Assembly (NCBI GenBank): GCA_012274445.1
Contig: JAAROD010000026.1
Span: 1,208,881 to 1,272,880, forward strand
Reading direction: 5' to 3'
Length of the DNA: 64,000 bases
DNA from: Sclerotiophoma versabilis
Taxonomy: Eukaryota; Ascomycota; Dothideomycetes; Pleosporales; Didymellaceae
The notes below the pieces were generated by a model. That model saw nothing but the letters and a program-made list of their open reading frames with translations. It was not told where the DNA came from and searched no databases. Positions 41,901 through 50,241 of this stretch are shown one piece after another (the first letter of the stretch is position 1; each line of letters starts with the position of its first letter). Made by a program: the position numbers and the translations under genes.

Positions 41901-42474
41901 TACTAAATACCTTAGATTTATTATTAAAGCTAGAAAGAGTATTAGAATAAACCTAGAGAAGGTTATAGTAATTAAGGCATAAAAAGCCTCTAAGATAGTA
42001 AAAGGTATCTAAAGTTTCTTTAGATTTACTAACTTCTACTAATAGTTTATTAATAGATTCTTATTTATAGTAGAACTCTTAATAAGGTTAACTAGAAAGA
42101 ACTCTAACTTTAAATAGGGACCTACCTAATATAAGGCCTTTAAAATAATAAAAAGAGCCTTTATTATAGAACCTGCTCTAGCTAACTTTAACCTAAATCT
42201 AAAGATAGTTCTAGAATATAACGCCTCTAGATAGGTAACAGGAGAAGTACTCTCCTAGTTAAGTAAAAATAGTACTTTTTAAATAGTAGCTTACTTCTCT
42301 ACTAAGATTTCTAAAGTAGAGGTAAACTATATAATCTATAATAAGAAAATACTAGTAGTTATTAAGTGCCTATAGAAATAGAATACTAAGCTAAAGTAGG
42401 TTAAGAACTTTATAGTTATTATAGACTATAAGAATCTAGAATACTTCTATAAATCTAGACTTCTAATAGAATAC
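38956..42474 (+). mobile_element. Inverted, truncated duplicate of Gypsy D (D')
   Basis: Reverse complement of D from about 25310 to its right end. It begins with a complete 314-bp LTR (38956-39269) and then codes on the + strand. A degraded zinc knuckle (40407-40450) reads CVYYRKNSYYVNQY, where CCHC positions 2-4 have become Tyr (TGT/CAT to TAT). Reverse transcriptase follows near 41390-41850 and RNase H from about 42180. It stops abruptly at a Copia LTR (42475). The GTTAA at 38951-38955 is the complement of D's target TTAAC, so this copy retains the flank that D itself has lost. Confidence 0.8.
41390..42474 (+). pseudogene. RIP-mutated Gypsy RT/RNase H of D'
   Basis: Blocks in order: LRFYIDYQVLNTIIKKN, FQQYINQILQEFLNK, AYINNILIYSS (both catalytic Asp now Asn), GIQSFFRFTNFYQQF, then an RNase H region with IIDYKNLEYF (usual TDHKNLEYF). 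In-frame TAG codons stand for Gln/Trp. The frame ends at the rearrangement joint. Confidence 0.75.
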
Positions 42475-42743
42475 TATTACGTAATTAAGCTACTTAGTTA
42501 GTTATATAGAGATTAATTAGCCTAGAGAATTAGCTATAAGCTGCTCTAGAGCTAACTAGAAGCTTATTATATTAGTATAATAGTAATAAGTAACTCTAAT
42601 AGTAAGTAGGAGCTTACTTTAGATAGGTTACGTAACCTATACAGATTTTCTATATATATAATAGATAGCTTTTATTTAATCTTAGATAGGCACTAATTAA
42701 ATACTATTAATTAACTAAGTATAGTTCTTTAAGCTTAATTATA
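42475..42743 (+). repeat. Forward Copia LTR at a rearrangement joint
   Basis: Exactly 269 bp, TATTACGTAATTAAGC to AAGCTTAATTATA, same orientation as the LTRs of C. Left neighbour is truncated D', right neighbour is inverted C'. Flanking 5-mers (AATAC and TTATC) do not match, so this is not a simple solo-LTR insertion. Confidence 0.8.
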
Positions 42744-45529
42744 TTATCTTAATAAACTTAGTAATAATCTCTTAGCCTCTTCTTTTAGCAGCTCTATTTA
42801 GCTTATATATATATAGTAGAACCTATTTAATATTAATTTCTACTTTAAGTGCCTAGTATTTATATAGAGAGCTCTCTTACTATAATAAAGTAGTAGTATT
42901 ATTATTCTAGCTTATTTTATAGATACAGAGCTTATACTAGGTAGCTACCTAGCTTAAGAAATTAGTTAGAATATATAAAATCTTAATCTAAGTCTTTTCT
43001 TATAGTATATATATAAAGAGCTTCCTACTATAGTACTTCCTAATTAAAAGTATCTATAGTTTACTACTTCTACCTAGAGGTATATTAAATAGGTCCTATC
43101 TAATTCTCTAGAACAGCTAAGCAGGCTTCTTATAAGGTCTGTGTAAAATAACCTACTTAGTATATATAGTTATATATACTTTATAGTTCTTTTAGAGTAT
43201 TCTACTTATATATATACTACGTATATACTGTATAAGTGCTTAAAGAGCTTCTAGGCCTAGATATTCTACTTAGGTGTGCTATAGCTGCTCTGTTAAGCTC
43301 CTAGGATATAAGTTATATAAGCGTTTTATTATTACTGCGTTTAATAGGCTTAGAAAGTAGTAAAATAGTAGCTTATATTTAAAGAAAGTAAGGTTATAAG
43401 CGCGCTATAGAGTAGCATACATAATACTTCTATTTAAATCTTTAATATAACTAACTTAGAGAGTACTATTAAGGCCTAGGTACTATACCTCTTTTTTCTA
43501 TAATTAAGCTTCTAAGATTATATTAATATAGAATTCTTCTACTATAATAACGTTCTAAAGAAGTAGGTTCTTTATATTTAGGCTGCGCCTTCTATAAAGG
43601 GCGTTCTTAAATAAATAAGCTTCTTAGCCTATAATAGAGAACGCTTAGGTACCTACTTCTACTATGTCTATTAAGGTAGCTAGTATAAAGGTGCTAGGTA
43701 TAAGCTTATCTATACTATTAACTAGGTAAGTAGCAGCTCTATTATCTAAAATTATACTCTCTAATAGAGAATAGGTGTTAAAGTCTATAAGGTTATAAAC
43801 TTCTAGCTTCTCTTCTACCCCTAAGTTTATTAGAAGTCTTATTATTATCTTTAGATTAATAAGAGCTGCTTAGATATTACCTAGAAACTTAGCTTTAGGC
43901 ACTCTACTTATAGGTTAAAGCGCGCTACCTACTATAATAGCGCAGAGAGCTTATATATACTAGCTAAGTTACTTAATTAACTTTTTTAGGTCCTTAAAGT
44001 TATTAGAGTTAAGCTTCTAAAGTATATTCTAGCAGTGTAATTCCTTAAGATAGTAAGAAGGCGTAGACAAGCTTCTTACTACTATCTCTAGTACTTAGTA
44101 TTTAGTTACTTTCTACCTATAGGTGTTCTCTTTCTTCTTATAGAGGCATTTATAGCTATTACCTATAGCTAAGCAGTTAGAGTTACTAGTAGGAGTGCTT
44201 TAGGTAATGTCTAAGCAGTTACTAAAGGTAGTAAATATACTAGAGGTATCCTTCTCTGCTCTTATTATATACTTATATATTAGGCTACTAAAGACTCTAC
44301 TTACTTAGTCTAAAGTAAGCGTTTTAAGCCCTGGGATAGTATCTAAGATAATCCTTTAGTGCATAGTGCAGGCCTATTTAGAGGTAATCTTATAGCTTAA
44401 TATATCTAAGAAGTTTTAGATAGTAAGCTCTCTATTAACTTCTATAAGCTTATAAGCCTTAGCTTTTATATAGAGGTATAACTACTTCTAGTACTAGTCT
44501 TATAGAGCAGCTCGTCTCTGCTTAGTAGCTCTAAGGTAAGCTCTATACTTAGCTTATACTTAGTTCTTAGTACTAAGTAAGGTAGAAGTAAGCTTCTTTC
44601 TTAGGGCCTAGATAAGTAATTATAGAGTTATACTATTACCTAAAATAAGCTATACTATTACTAGTAATATAATTAATAGAGATATAGTAGTGTTAACCTA
44701 GTTCTATAGCTTCTAAAGGTGCTTAGCCCTAGCTGCCTACTTACTTAATTTAATCTTATACTTAGTAAGCTTCTAGTTATATACTTTAGTGCTTAATAGA
44801 GTTAAAGTACTATAAGGTATACACGTGTTAATTAGCTATATTAATTAACTCTAGGTTAAGTATGCTAGAGGCATTTTATTAAATATTAAGCTTCTTACTA
44901 GTTGTTTAGAAGCTCTAAAGGAATTCTCTAAGCTACCTAGTAGTAGCTAAAGAGCTCCCTTATACATACTAGGAGTATCTAGAGTATCTAAGTTAACTAG
45001 ATTCTATATATTATGCAGCTTAGCGTGCTATATAAGCTGTATATACTAATTAGGCTAGTTAGTTTAAGACTTTAGTTAGAAGGTGCCTATAGGGATTATT
45101 AATTAAGCTTATAAGCTATAGTTAACTAGCTTACTTATAGTAGTAATTTATAGTTACTAAGAATTTAGGTTTAATTAGAGTAGTTAAGCTACGTCTAATA
45201 AGCTCTATTTAGCTAAGTATACAGAGAGATCTACTATTCTTAGGAAGCTAGGCTTATAACTATAATTAAGCTTAAAGGACTATACTTAGTTAATTAATAG
45301 TATTTAATTAGTGCCTATCTAAGATTAGACAAAAGTAGTCTGTTATATACATAGAAAATCTATATAAGTTATATAACTTATCTAAAGTAAGCTCCTACTT
45401 ACTATTAGAGTTGCTTATTACTGTTATACTAATATAATAAGCTTTTAGTTAGCTCTAGAGCAGCTTACAGCCGATTCTCTAGGCTAATTAATTCTTATAT
45501 AACTAACTAAGCAGCTTAATTATATAATA
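42744..45529 (-). mobile_element. Inverted, truncated duplicate of Copia C (C')
   Basis: Reverse complement of C from its left LTR (45261-45529, exactly 269 bp) to about internal position 16552. It therefore holds the Gag/protease/integrase half only. RIP has acted separately on the two copies, which differ by scattered transitions. The right neighbour is inverted module G, as expected if G-C was duplicated as a block. Confidence 0.82.
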
Positions 45530-45817
45530 ATAAAGTATATAATAAGAAACTTATTATCTCTTTACTATATAGAGAAGAAATATTAAATAGCTTCTTACTA
45601 TTTCTAGAGGTTATAGCAGAGACGTTAGAAGAAAAAGAAGATTGTATTTAGATTCTAAGACTAAGTATCTTCTACTAGCTAGTAGAGGTAAAGAATAGAG
45701 GCCTGCTAAGGCTGCTTAAGTCTATTATATATATAGTTAAATATATTTACTCTAAAAAGGTATTCTAATCTAAGCTTAGCTTAGATAGATAGTAACTATA
45801 TATAAAGTGTATATAGC
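45530..45817 (-). repeat. Repeat module G, copy 3 (inverted, truncated)
   Basis: Reverse complement of about 13479-13761. It is cut off exactly at the LTR of the intact chromovirus; the sequence expected beyond the cut is not found on the other side of that element. Confidence 0.75.
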
Positions 45818-46316
45818 TGTTGAAGTTGTACTTTCAAGCAAAGCTCGTAAGCACTATTCGTATTGGTTCTCAGGGATGAGCGCTGGTACAGGAAGGTCCG
45901 TAAGGGTTGGGGTTATTGCCTAGTGAAACACCGTGGCAATAGAGGGTAACAATGAGTAGTATAGAGTAGACTATCTAGCTCGAGAGTTGGGGTCGAGATT
46001 CCAAAGACAAACTTGATTGACTAAGTTGAACACGAACCATAAGGGTTGTGTTCCTACTGACTATATACTTGCTATGGGGTAATGCTCGTTGACGAGCGAC
46101 TAGGGTCAGTCCAATGAAATACATAGCGTTGCTCGTTGACGAGCGATAACATACGATGCTCGTTGACGAGCAAGTCACGTGTGTCATGCTCGTTGACGAG
46201 CATGTCACGTGACCGTACAAAGGGAGATCCTTCCTGACTCCGCCCCTGGTTCATGGGTGAGGGCTGTGGTTGGCTACTTAATCACTGTGCCGCTTCGTCC
46301 GCACAGGATCGTAACA
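45818..46316 (-). repeat. 3' LTR of the intact chromovirus (left)
   Basis: 499 bp. Contains the four 14-bp palindromes, two CACGTG boxes and a TATA-like box, as in the other LTR. The upstream part of the open frame that leads into the antisense ORF begins inside it (46209). Confidence 0.95.
46084..46211. promoter_or_regulatory. LTR palindrome array and E-boxes (3' LTR copy)
   Basis: The palindromic 14-mer GCTCGTTGACGAGC occurs four times (46084-46097, 46131-46144, 46158-46171, 46188-46201). Two CACGTG sequences lie at 46176-46181 and 46206-46211, the second inside the longer palindrome GTCACGTGAC. All lie upstream of the TATA-like box for leftward transcription, as expected of U3 enhancer sites. 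CACGTG is the usual bHLH binding site; the protein that binds the 14-mer is unknown. The same array is at 52583-52710 in the 5' LTR. Confidence 0.65.
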
Positions 46317-46318
46317 CT

Positions 46319-46334
46319 ATCCTCCTCCTCCTTT
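46319..46334 (-). promoter_or_regulatory. Polypurine tract
   Basis: The minus strand reads AAAGGAGGAGGAGGAT and ends 2 nt before the 3' LTR, as expected for the plus-strand primer of an LTR retrotransposon. In copy B the same place is AAAAAAGAAGAAGAAT. Confidence 0.85.
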
Positions 46335-46418
46335 GGGTTTGTCCTCAAACCACGTGACTGGAATCCGGGCTTACATAAAACCGAGCTTGTCCCCGCATCT
46401 GGTGACCGGTATGTCGAG

Positions 46419-46919
46419 ATGTCTTCTCACACCCGCAACCTTCGACTTGGTCTAGAAATTCGTCGAGCTAATACTCCCGCCGAAGTCCCCTGCAACCGTT
46501 GTTTCTTCGAAGGCCACGAGTGCTACATCATGCCGAACGCTACAAAGCGTCTGAAGTGTGCTGAGTGCACAAAGGCTGGGAAGCCTTGTGTCAACATGTC
46601 GTGGGAGTCGCTGGATCGTACTCGCGAAGAGTATGAAAAGAAGGTGGAAGAAGATGAAACCTTGTTGGCAACCGTTATTGCGCGGTTGTTGCGAAATAAG
46701 AAGATTCTGAAACAAGCTGAGAATCGCGCGCGGCAAAAGGCGCTGTGTATGGCGAATGAAATGGCCGAATCGGGAGAACTGGATTTTGCCGAGGAGATGG
46801 ATTGTCCGGCGGCGTCGATAGGCATGTGTGCCTCGCATGCGACCTGGGCTGCTCTCGGGCTTATCGAGGAGTCTGTTGCGAACCATGGTACTTCTGTACC
46901 AATTGGTGGCAGTTCGTGA
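46419..46919 (+). CDS. Antisense ORF in the 3' part of the chromovirus: Zn2Cys6-like cysteine protein
   Basis: 166 aa on the strand opposite gag-pol. The frame is open from 46209 inside the LTR, but the ATG at 46419 is the likely start because the conserved-looking part begins just after it. Cysteines C25-x2-C28-x6-C35-x11-C47-x2-C50-x6-C57 match the spacing type of fungal Zn2Cys6 DNA-binding domains, though few basic residues lie between them. A charged, helix-prone, probably coiled-coil segment follows (62-110, EEYEKKVEEDETLLA). The end of the gene overlaps the pol stop region by 59 bp, convergent with pol. Copy B keeps the equivalent of the first half, so the ORF belongs to the family. From memory, similar hypothetical proteins are common in filamentous fungi; function unknown. 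Confidence 0.7.
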   Translation: MSSHTRNLRLGLEIRRANTPAEVPCNRCFFEGHECYIMPNATKRLKCAECTKAGKPCVNMSWESLDRTREEYEKKVEEDETLLATVIARLLRNKKILKQAENRARQKALCMANEMAESGELDFAEEMDCPAASIGMCASHATWAALGLIEESVANHGTSVPIGGSS

Positions 46920-49900
46920 GGTGCGTTGGAGGTTCCCATGTGTTTTCTGATTCCGGGTAACCTAACCATTTGACTAGGTATCGAATACCCTTCTTGGTTC
47001 TCCGATGTGTTACTATTTTTTCGACTTCCCATTCATCGTTGCCGTCGGCTTGGTAGTGGAAGTCTTTCTGGATTGGCGTTCTTGGGTCGGCAGGTTCCAA
47101 CAGCGAGATGTGGAACACTGGATGGATCTTTGCATCCTTGGGTAGCTCAAGTCGATAGTTGACTGGGCTGATTTGCTTAGAAATGAAAAATGGTCCGACC
47201 TTGACCTTGTCCAGCTTTTTCGTTGCTCTTCGTGTTCTGAGATTTTTTGTGAGGAGATAGACTTTATCCCCCTCCTTTAGCTGAGGTGCTATTTTTCGTT
47301 TCTGATTGACATATGAAATGGCTCGTCCCTGAGCTCGTGCGATGTTTTCGAGTGATTTCCGGTGTACTTCCTTCAGTCTAACTGCTGAGGCTATTGCTGA
47401 TTCCGTCTGAATAGGGCAATCGTGAGATCGAGTAAAGAGATTTGGGTGTCTCCCGTGGTTCGCGAAGAACGGCGTCGTGCCCGTTGCTTCCGATAACTTG
47501 TTGTTGTATGCAATCTGTGCCATGGGTAATAGCGAAACCCAGTTGTCTTGTTCCTGGTTGCTGTAGATCCGAAGGTATGTTTCCATGGTCTGATTCGTTC
47601 TTTCTGTCTGTCCATCCGTCTGCGGATGATAGGCTGTAGATAGCTTTTTCTTGGTACCCAATGCGGCAAGCATCGTGGTCCAATAGTTTGACGTGAAAAG
47701 CTTATCTCTGTCGCTGATGATTGACTCGGGCATTCCGTGGTAGCGAATGATCCGATCGATGAATACCGTAGCTAGCTGTTGCGCAGTGTAGCTGTGTCTG
47801 AATGGTATCATTTCAGCGTACTTGGTGAATCTATCTACTACGACGAAGATTGAGTCGTAGGTGTATCCTGTGACAGGGTCCTTGGAGGGTGGTAGCTGTG
47901 TGACGAAATCCATTGTGATGTTCGTCCATGGTGCCGTTGGTGGTTCCATTGCTTGTGCTTCCCCATACTTGGCGTGTGTGCTATGTTTGTTCTGTTGGCA
48001 CTGCACGCAGTTCCTGATGAACTTGGTGACCTTGTCCTTCATGTTGGAAAACTCATAGTGTCGCTTGATGAGTTCCATGGTGCGAGTAATACCAGGGTGT
48101 CCGTGTAGCGCATCGTCATGATGTCTTGAGATAACTTCCTCCTGAAGTTCTTCTGGTACTTGCTCCGGGATGCGTTGTTCCTGCTGAACTTGCATCACTA
48201 AATTGAGCTGCTGAGATGGTCCCAATGTCCCGTCCTTGTTAACCCCGAGAATGGCGAACTTGTTGATTGTTTTTTCGCCTGCGAGATCGTGGCGTCGGCT
48301 GAGCGCGTCTGCTCTACCGTTTTCTTTTCCTGGCGTATACAGGATCTTGAACTTGTACTGACCAAGCATTTCTGACCAGCGCACTTGTCGTCGGTTCAGA
48401 ACCTTAGTAGTGGTGAAGTGTACCAAGTTCTTGTGATCTGTGTAGATGGTGAGTTCTGAGCAGCTTTCTGCGTATACTCTCCAATGCTGTAGTGCATCGA
48501 CAATGGCCATGAGCTCTTTGTCGTGTACGTCATATCGTTCTTCCGGTGCCGTGAACTTCCTTGAGTGGTAGGCAATCGGGTGCCATTGACCGTCTCGTTC
48601 TTGAGTAATGCATGCTCCTAATGCTAAATCCGAGGCATCCGTTTCAAGGCGTGCGGGTTCGCCGCTCCTGAATGCGATTAGTGTGGGGGGCTCTACGCAT
48701 GCTTGCTTGAGCGCTTGGAAAGCGTCCTCTTGCGCTTGTTCCCACTTGAAGGGTGTATCCTTCCGCGTAAGTCTCGTGAGCGGTAAGGCCTTCATGGAGT
48801 AGTCCTTGATAAAGCGTCGGTTGAAGTTGACGAACCCAAGGAATTCTTGAATTCCCTTGACTGTAGTGGGTGTCGGCCAATCCTTTACAACCTGGATTTT
48901 CTTTTCGCTCATCTTGACTCCATATCTTCCTACGACATAGCCAAGGAACTCCACTTCTTCCTTGTGCCATTCGCACTTTTCTGGCTTTAGCCTAAGGTCT
49001 GCGGTTGCTAAGCATTCTAACACTTGTCGCACATGGACCTTGTGTTCTTCTAGTGTCTTGCTGTACACTAGGATGTCATCGAGATATGCTACCACTGTGA
49101 TGTCCAGGTGTGCTCGCAGCACATTGTTGATTAGTGCCTGACATACTGCTGGTGCATTGGTTAGCCCAAATGGCATGACCGTATACTCGTAGTGACCATA
49201 ACGGGTTCTAAACGCCGTCTTCCATTCTTCGCCTTTCTTCATGCGTATGAGGTTGTACGCTCCGCGTAAGTCGAGTGCGGTGAAGAACTTCGCTCCTGAT
49301 AGCCGGTCCTGTAACTCGGATATGTTGGGTAGCGGATAACGATTCTTGATGGTGATATCGTTCAACTTCCGGTAGTCGACGCAAAGCCTCAGCTTGCCGT
49401 CTTTCTTTGGTACGAATAGAATGGGGAATCCCGCCGGGGATTCGGATTTCCTAATGAATCCTTTCGCGAGGTTCTCCTTGATGTACTCGCGTAGTATCTC
49501 GAGCTCCTTCTCGGATAACTGGTATATGGGCCCGAAGGGTGGTTCTTTCCCTTCCTCGAGTTTAATCTCACAATCCCAAGGTTGATGCTTGGGTAGCGCT
49601 TTTGCGGATAACTCTTCTTCAAACATCCAGGCGTACTGTCTATACACATCTGGTATGCCAGGAGGTGCACTCTTGTTCTCCTTAACCGTCGTGGAGGGGC
49701 TTTCTTTGTCCACACGGTCGACCGCTCTATCTTGGCGCGTCTTATGTGTCGAAGAGACGTTGTTAATCTCCTTCTCATCCACCAGTCGCGGCGCGCGCTG
49801 CGTGGGCTTCGATGCATTGGTGCCGCATTTGCATCGTCTCAACGAAAGTCTTTCCCATGTCCAGTCTATCTCTGGATTGTGCTTCCGTAACCAGGGAAGT

Positions 49901-50241
49901 CCTAGTATGACGTCGTGCGTGGCCTTTGCGAAGACGTCTAGGGTTAGTTCCTCGTGGTGTCCCTGTATCTCTAGAGGGGCCGCTATCACTTCGTACATGA
50001 TATACGGCTCTTCCGGCATTGATTCTCCGTTGGCTACTCGGAGCGAATAGGCGTGTTCCTTTGTGCGTGGTACGAGACCTGCTCGGTACATTGCTGTCTG
50101 GGATATGTAGTTCGCCTGTGCTCCCGAGTCCAAGAGTGCCGATAATACTACTCCATTTAACTTGATGGGCAGTCTGATGAGCGAGCCGTCCCCGATAGCG
50201 TTAAGGGATCGCTCGGCGGAGCACTCTTTTGGCGCTTGCCT
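46861..50241 (-). CDS. pol: Pol polyprotein (protease, RT, RNase H, integrase, chromodomain), expressed by -1 frameshift
   Basis: 1126 codons after the shift at 50241; the fusion with Gag would be about 1812 aa. The frame has no suitable ATG before the protease (the reading from 50133 opens on TTG), so frameshifting is the likely route. Numbering from 50133: protease DSGA at 2-5; RT LRLCVDYRKLN at 248-258, catalytic D288 and YLDD 350-353; RNase H D499, E540, D566, D609; integrase zinc finger H672/H677 or H679 with C709 and C712; D,D35E triad D742, D808, E844 (context MDF, SDRD, TDGQTER). A chromodomain fills 1034-1085 (EWEVEKI, YLVKWLGY, ENTWEP), the mark of chromoviruses; in relatives it binds methylated histone H3 and steers integration to heterochromatin. 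The final 59 bp overlap an antisense ORF. All key residues are intact. Confidence 0.95.
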   Translation of the reverse strand, partial: RQAPKECSAERSLNAIGDGSLIRLPIKLNGVVLSALLDSGAQANYISQTAMYRAGLVPRTKEHAYSLRVANGESMPEEPYIMYEVIAAPLEIQGHHEELTLDVFAKATHDVILGLPWLRKHNPEIDWTWERLSLRRCKCGTNASKPTQRAPRLVDEKEINNVSSTHKTRQDRAVDRVDKESPSTTVKENKSAPPGIPDVYRQYAWMFEEELSAKALPKHQPWDCEIKLEEGKEPPFGPIYQLSEKELEILREYIKENLAKGFIRKSESPAGFPILFVPKKDGKLRLCVDYRKLNDITIKNRYPLPNISELQDRLSGAKFFTALDLRGAYNLIRMKKGEEWKTAFRTRYGHYEYTVMPFGLTNAPAVCQALINNVLRAHLDITVVAYLDDILVYSKTLEEHKVHVRQVLECLATADLRLKPEKCEWHKEEVEFLGYVVGRYGVKMSEKKIQVVKDWPTPTTVKGIQEFLGFVNFNRRFIKDYSMKALPLTRLTRKDTPFKWEQAQEDAFQALKQACVEPPTLIAFRSGEPARLETDASDLALGACITQERDGQWHPIAYHSRKFTAPEERYDVHDKELMAIVDALQHWRVYAESCSELTIYTDHKNLVHFTTTKVLNRRQVRWSEMLGQYKFKILYTPGKENGRADALSRRHDLAGEKTINKFAILGVNKDGTLGPSQQLNLVMQVQQEQRIPEQVPEELQEEVISRHHDDALHGHPGITRTMELIKRHYEFSNMKDKVTKFIRNCVQCQQNKHSTHAKYGEAQAMEPPTAPWTNITMDFVTQLPPSKDPVTGYTYDSIFVVVDRFTKYAEMIPFRHSYTAQQLATVFIDRIIRYHGMPESIISDRDKLFTSNYWTTMLAALGTKKKLSTAYHPQTDGQTERTNQTMETYLRIYSNQEQDNWVSLLPMAQIAYNNKLSEATGTTPFFANHGRHPNLFTRSHDCPIQTESAIASAVRLKEVHRKSLENIARAQGRAISYVNQKRKIAPQLKEGDKVYLLTKNLRTRRATKKLDKVKVGPFFISKQISPVNYRLELPKDAKIHPVFHISLLEPADPRTPIQKDFHYQADGNDEWEVEKIVTHRRTKKGIRYLVKWLGYPESENTWEPPTHLTNCHQLVQKYHGSQQTPR

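Noticed and set aside
46084..46201. CRISPR-like array in the LTR
   Set aside because: The repeats are short palindromes with unequal spacers inside a eukaryotic LTR; no cas genes and the wrong kind of genome.
45975..46254. Minus-strand open frames of 81 and 60 codons in the LTR (repeated at 52474-52753)
   Set aside because: They run through the palindrome array, repeat its translation, and occur in both LTRs; no domain. Treated as chance frames in regulatory DNA.
46452..47032. Minus-strand frames of 144 and 169 codons opposite the zinc-cluster ORF
   Set aside because: Shadows of the antisense ORF and of the pol end in other frames; no domain or preserved pattern.
47378..49817. Other frames of 90-142 codons across pol
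   Set aside because: Overlap the well-supported pol frame and show no domain of their own.
50131..50133. Start of pol at 50133
   Set aside because: The codon is TTG, and protease sequence (KLNGVVLSALLDSGA) continues upstream in the same frame back to the slippery heptamer, so this is not the real start.
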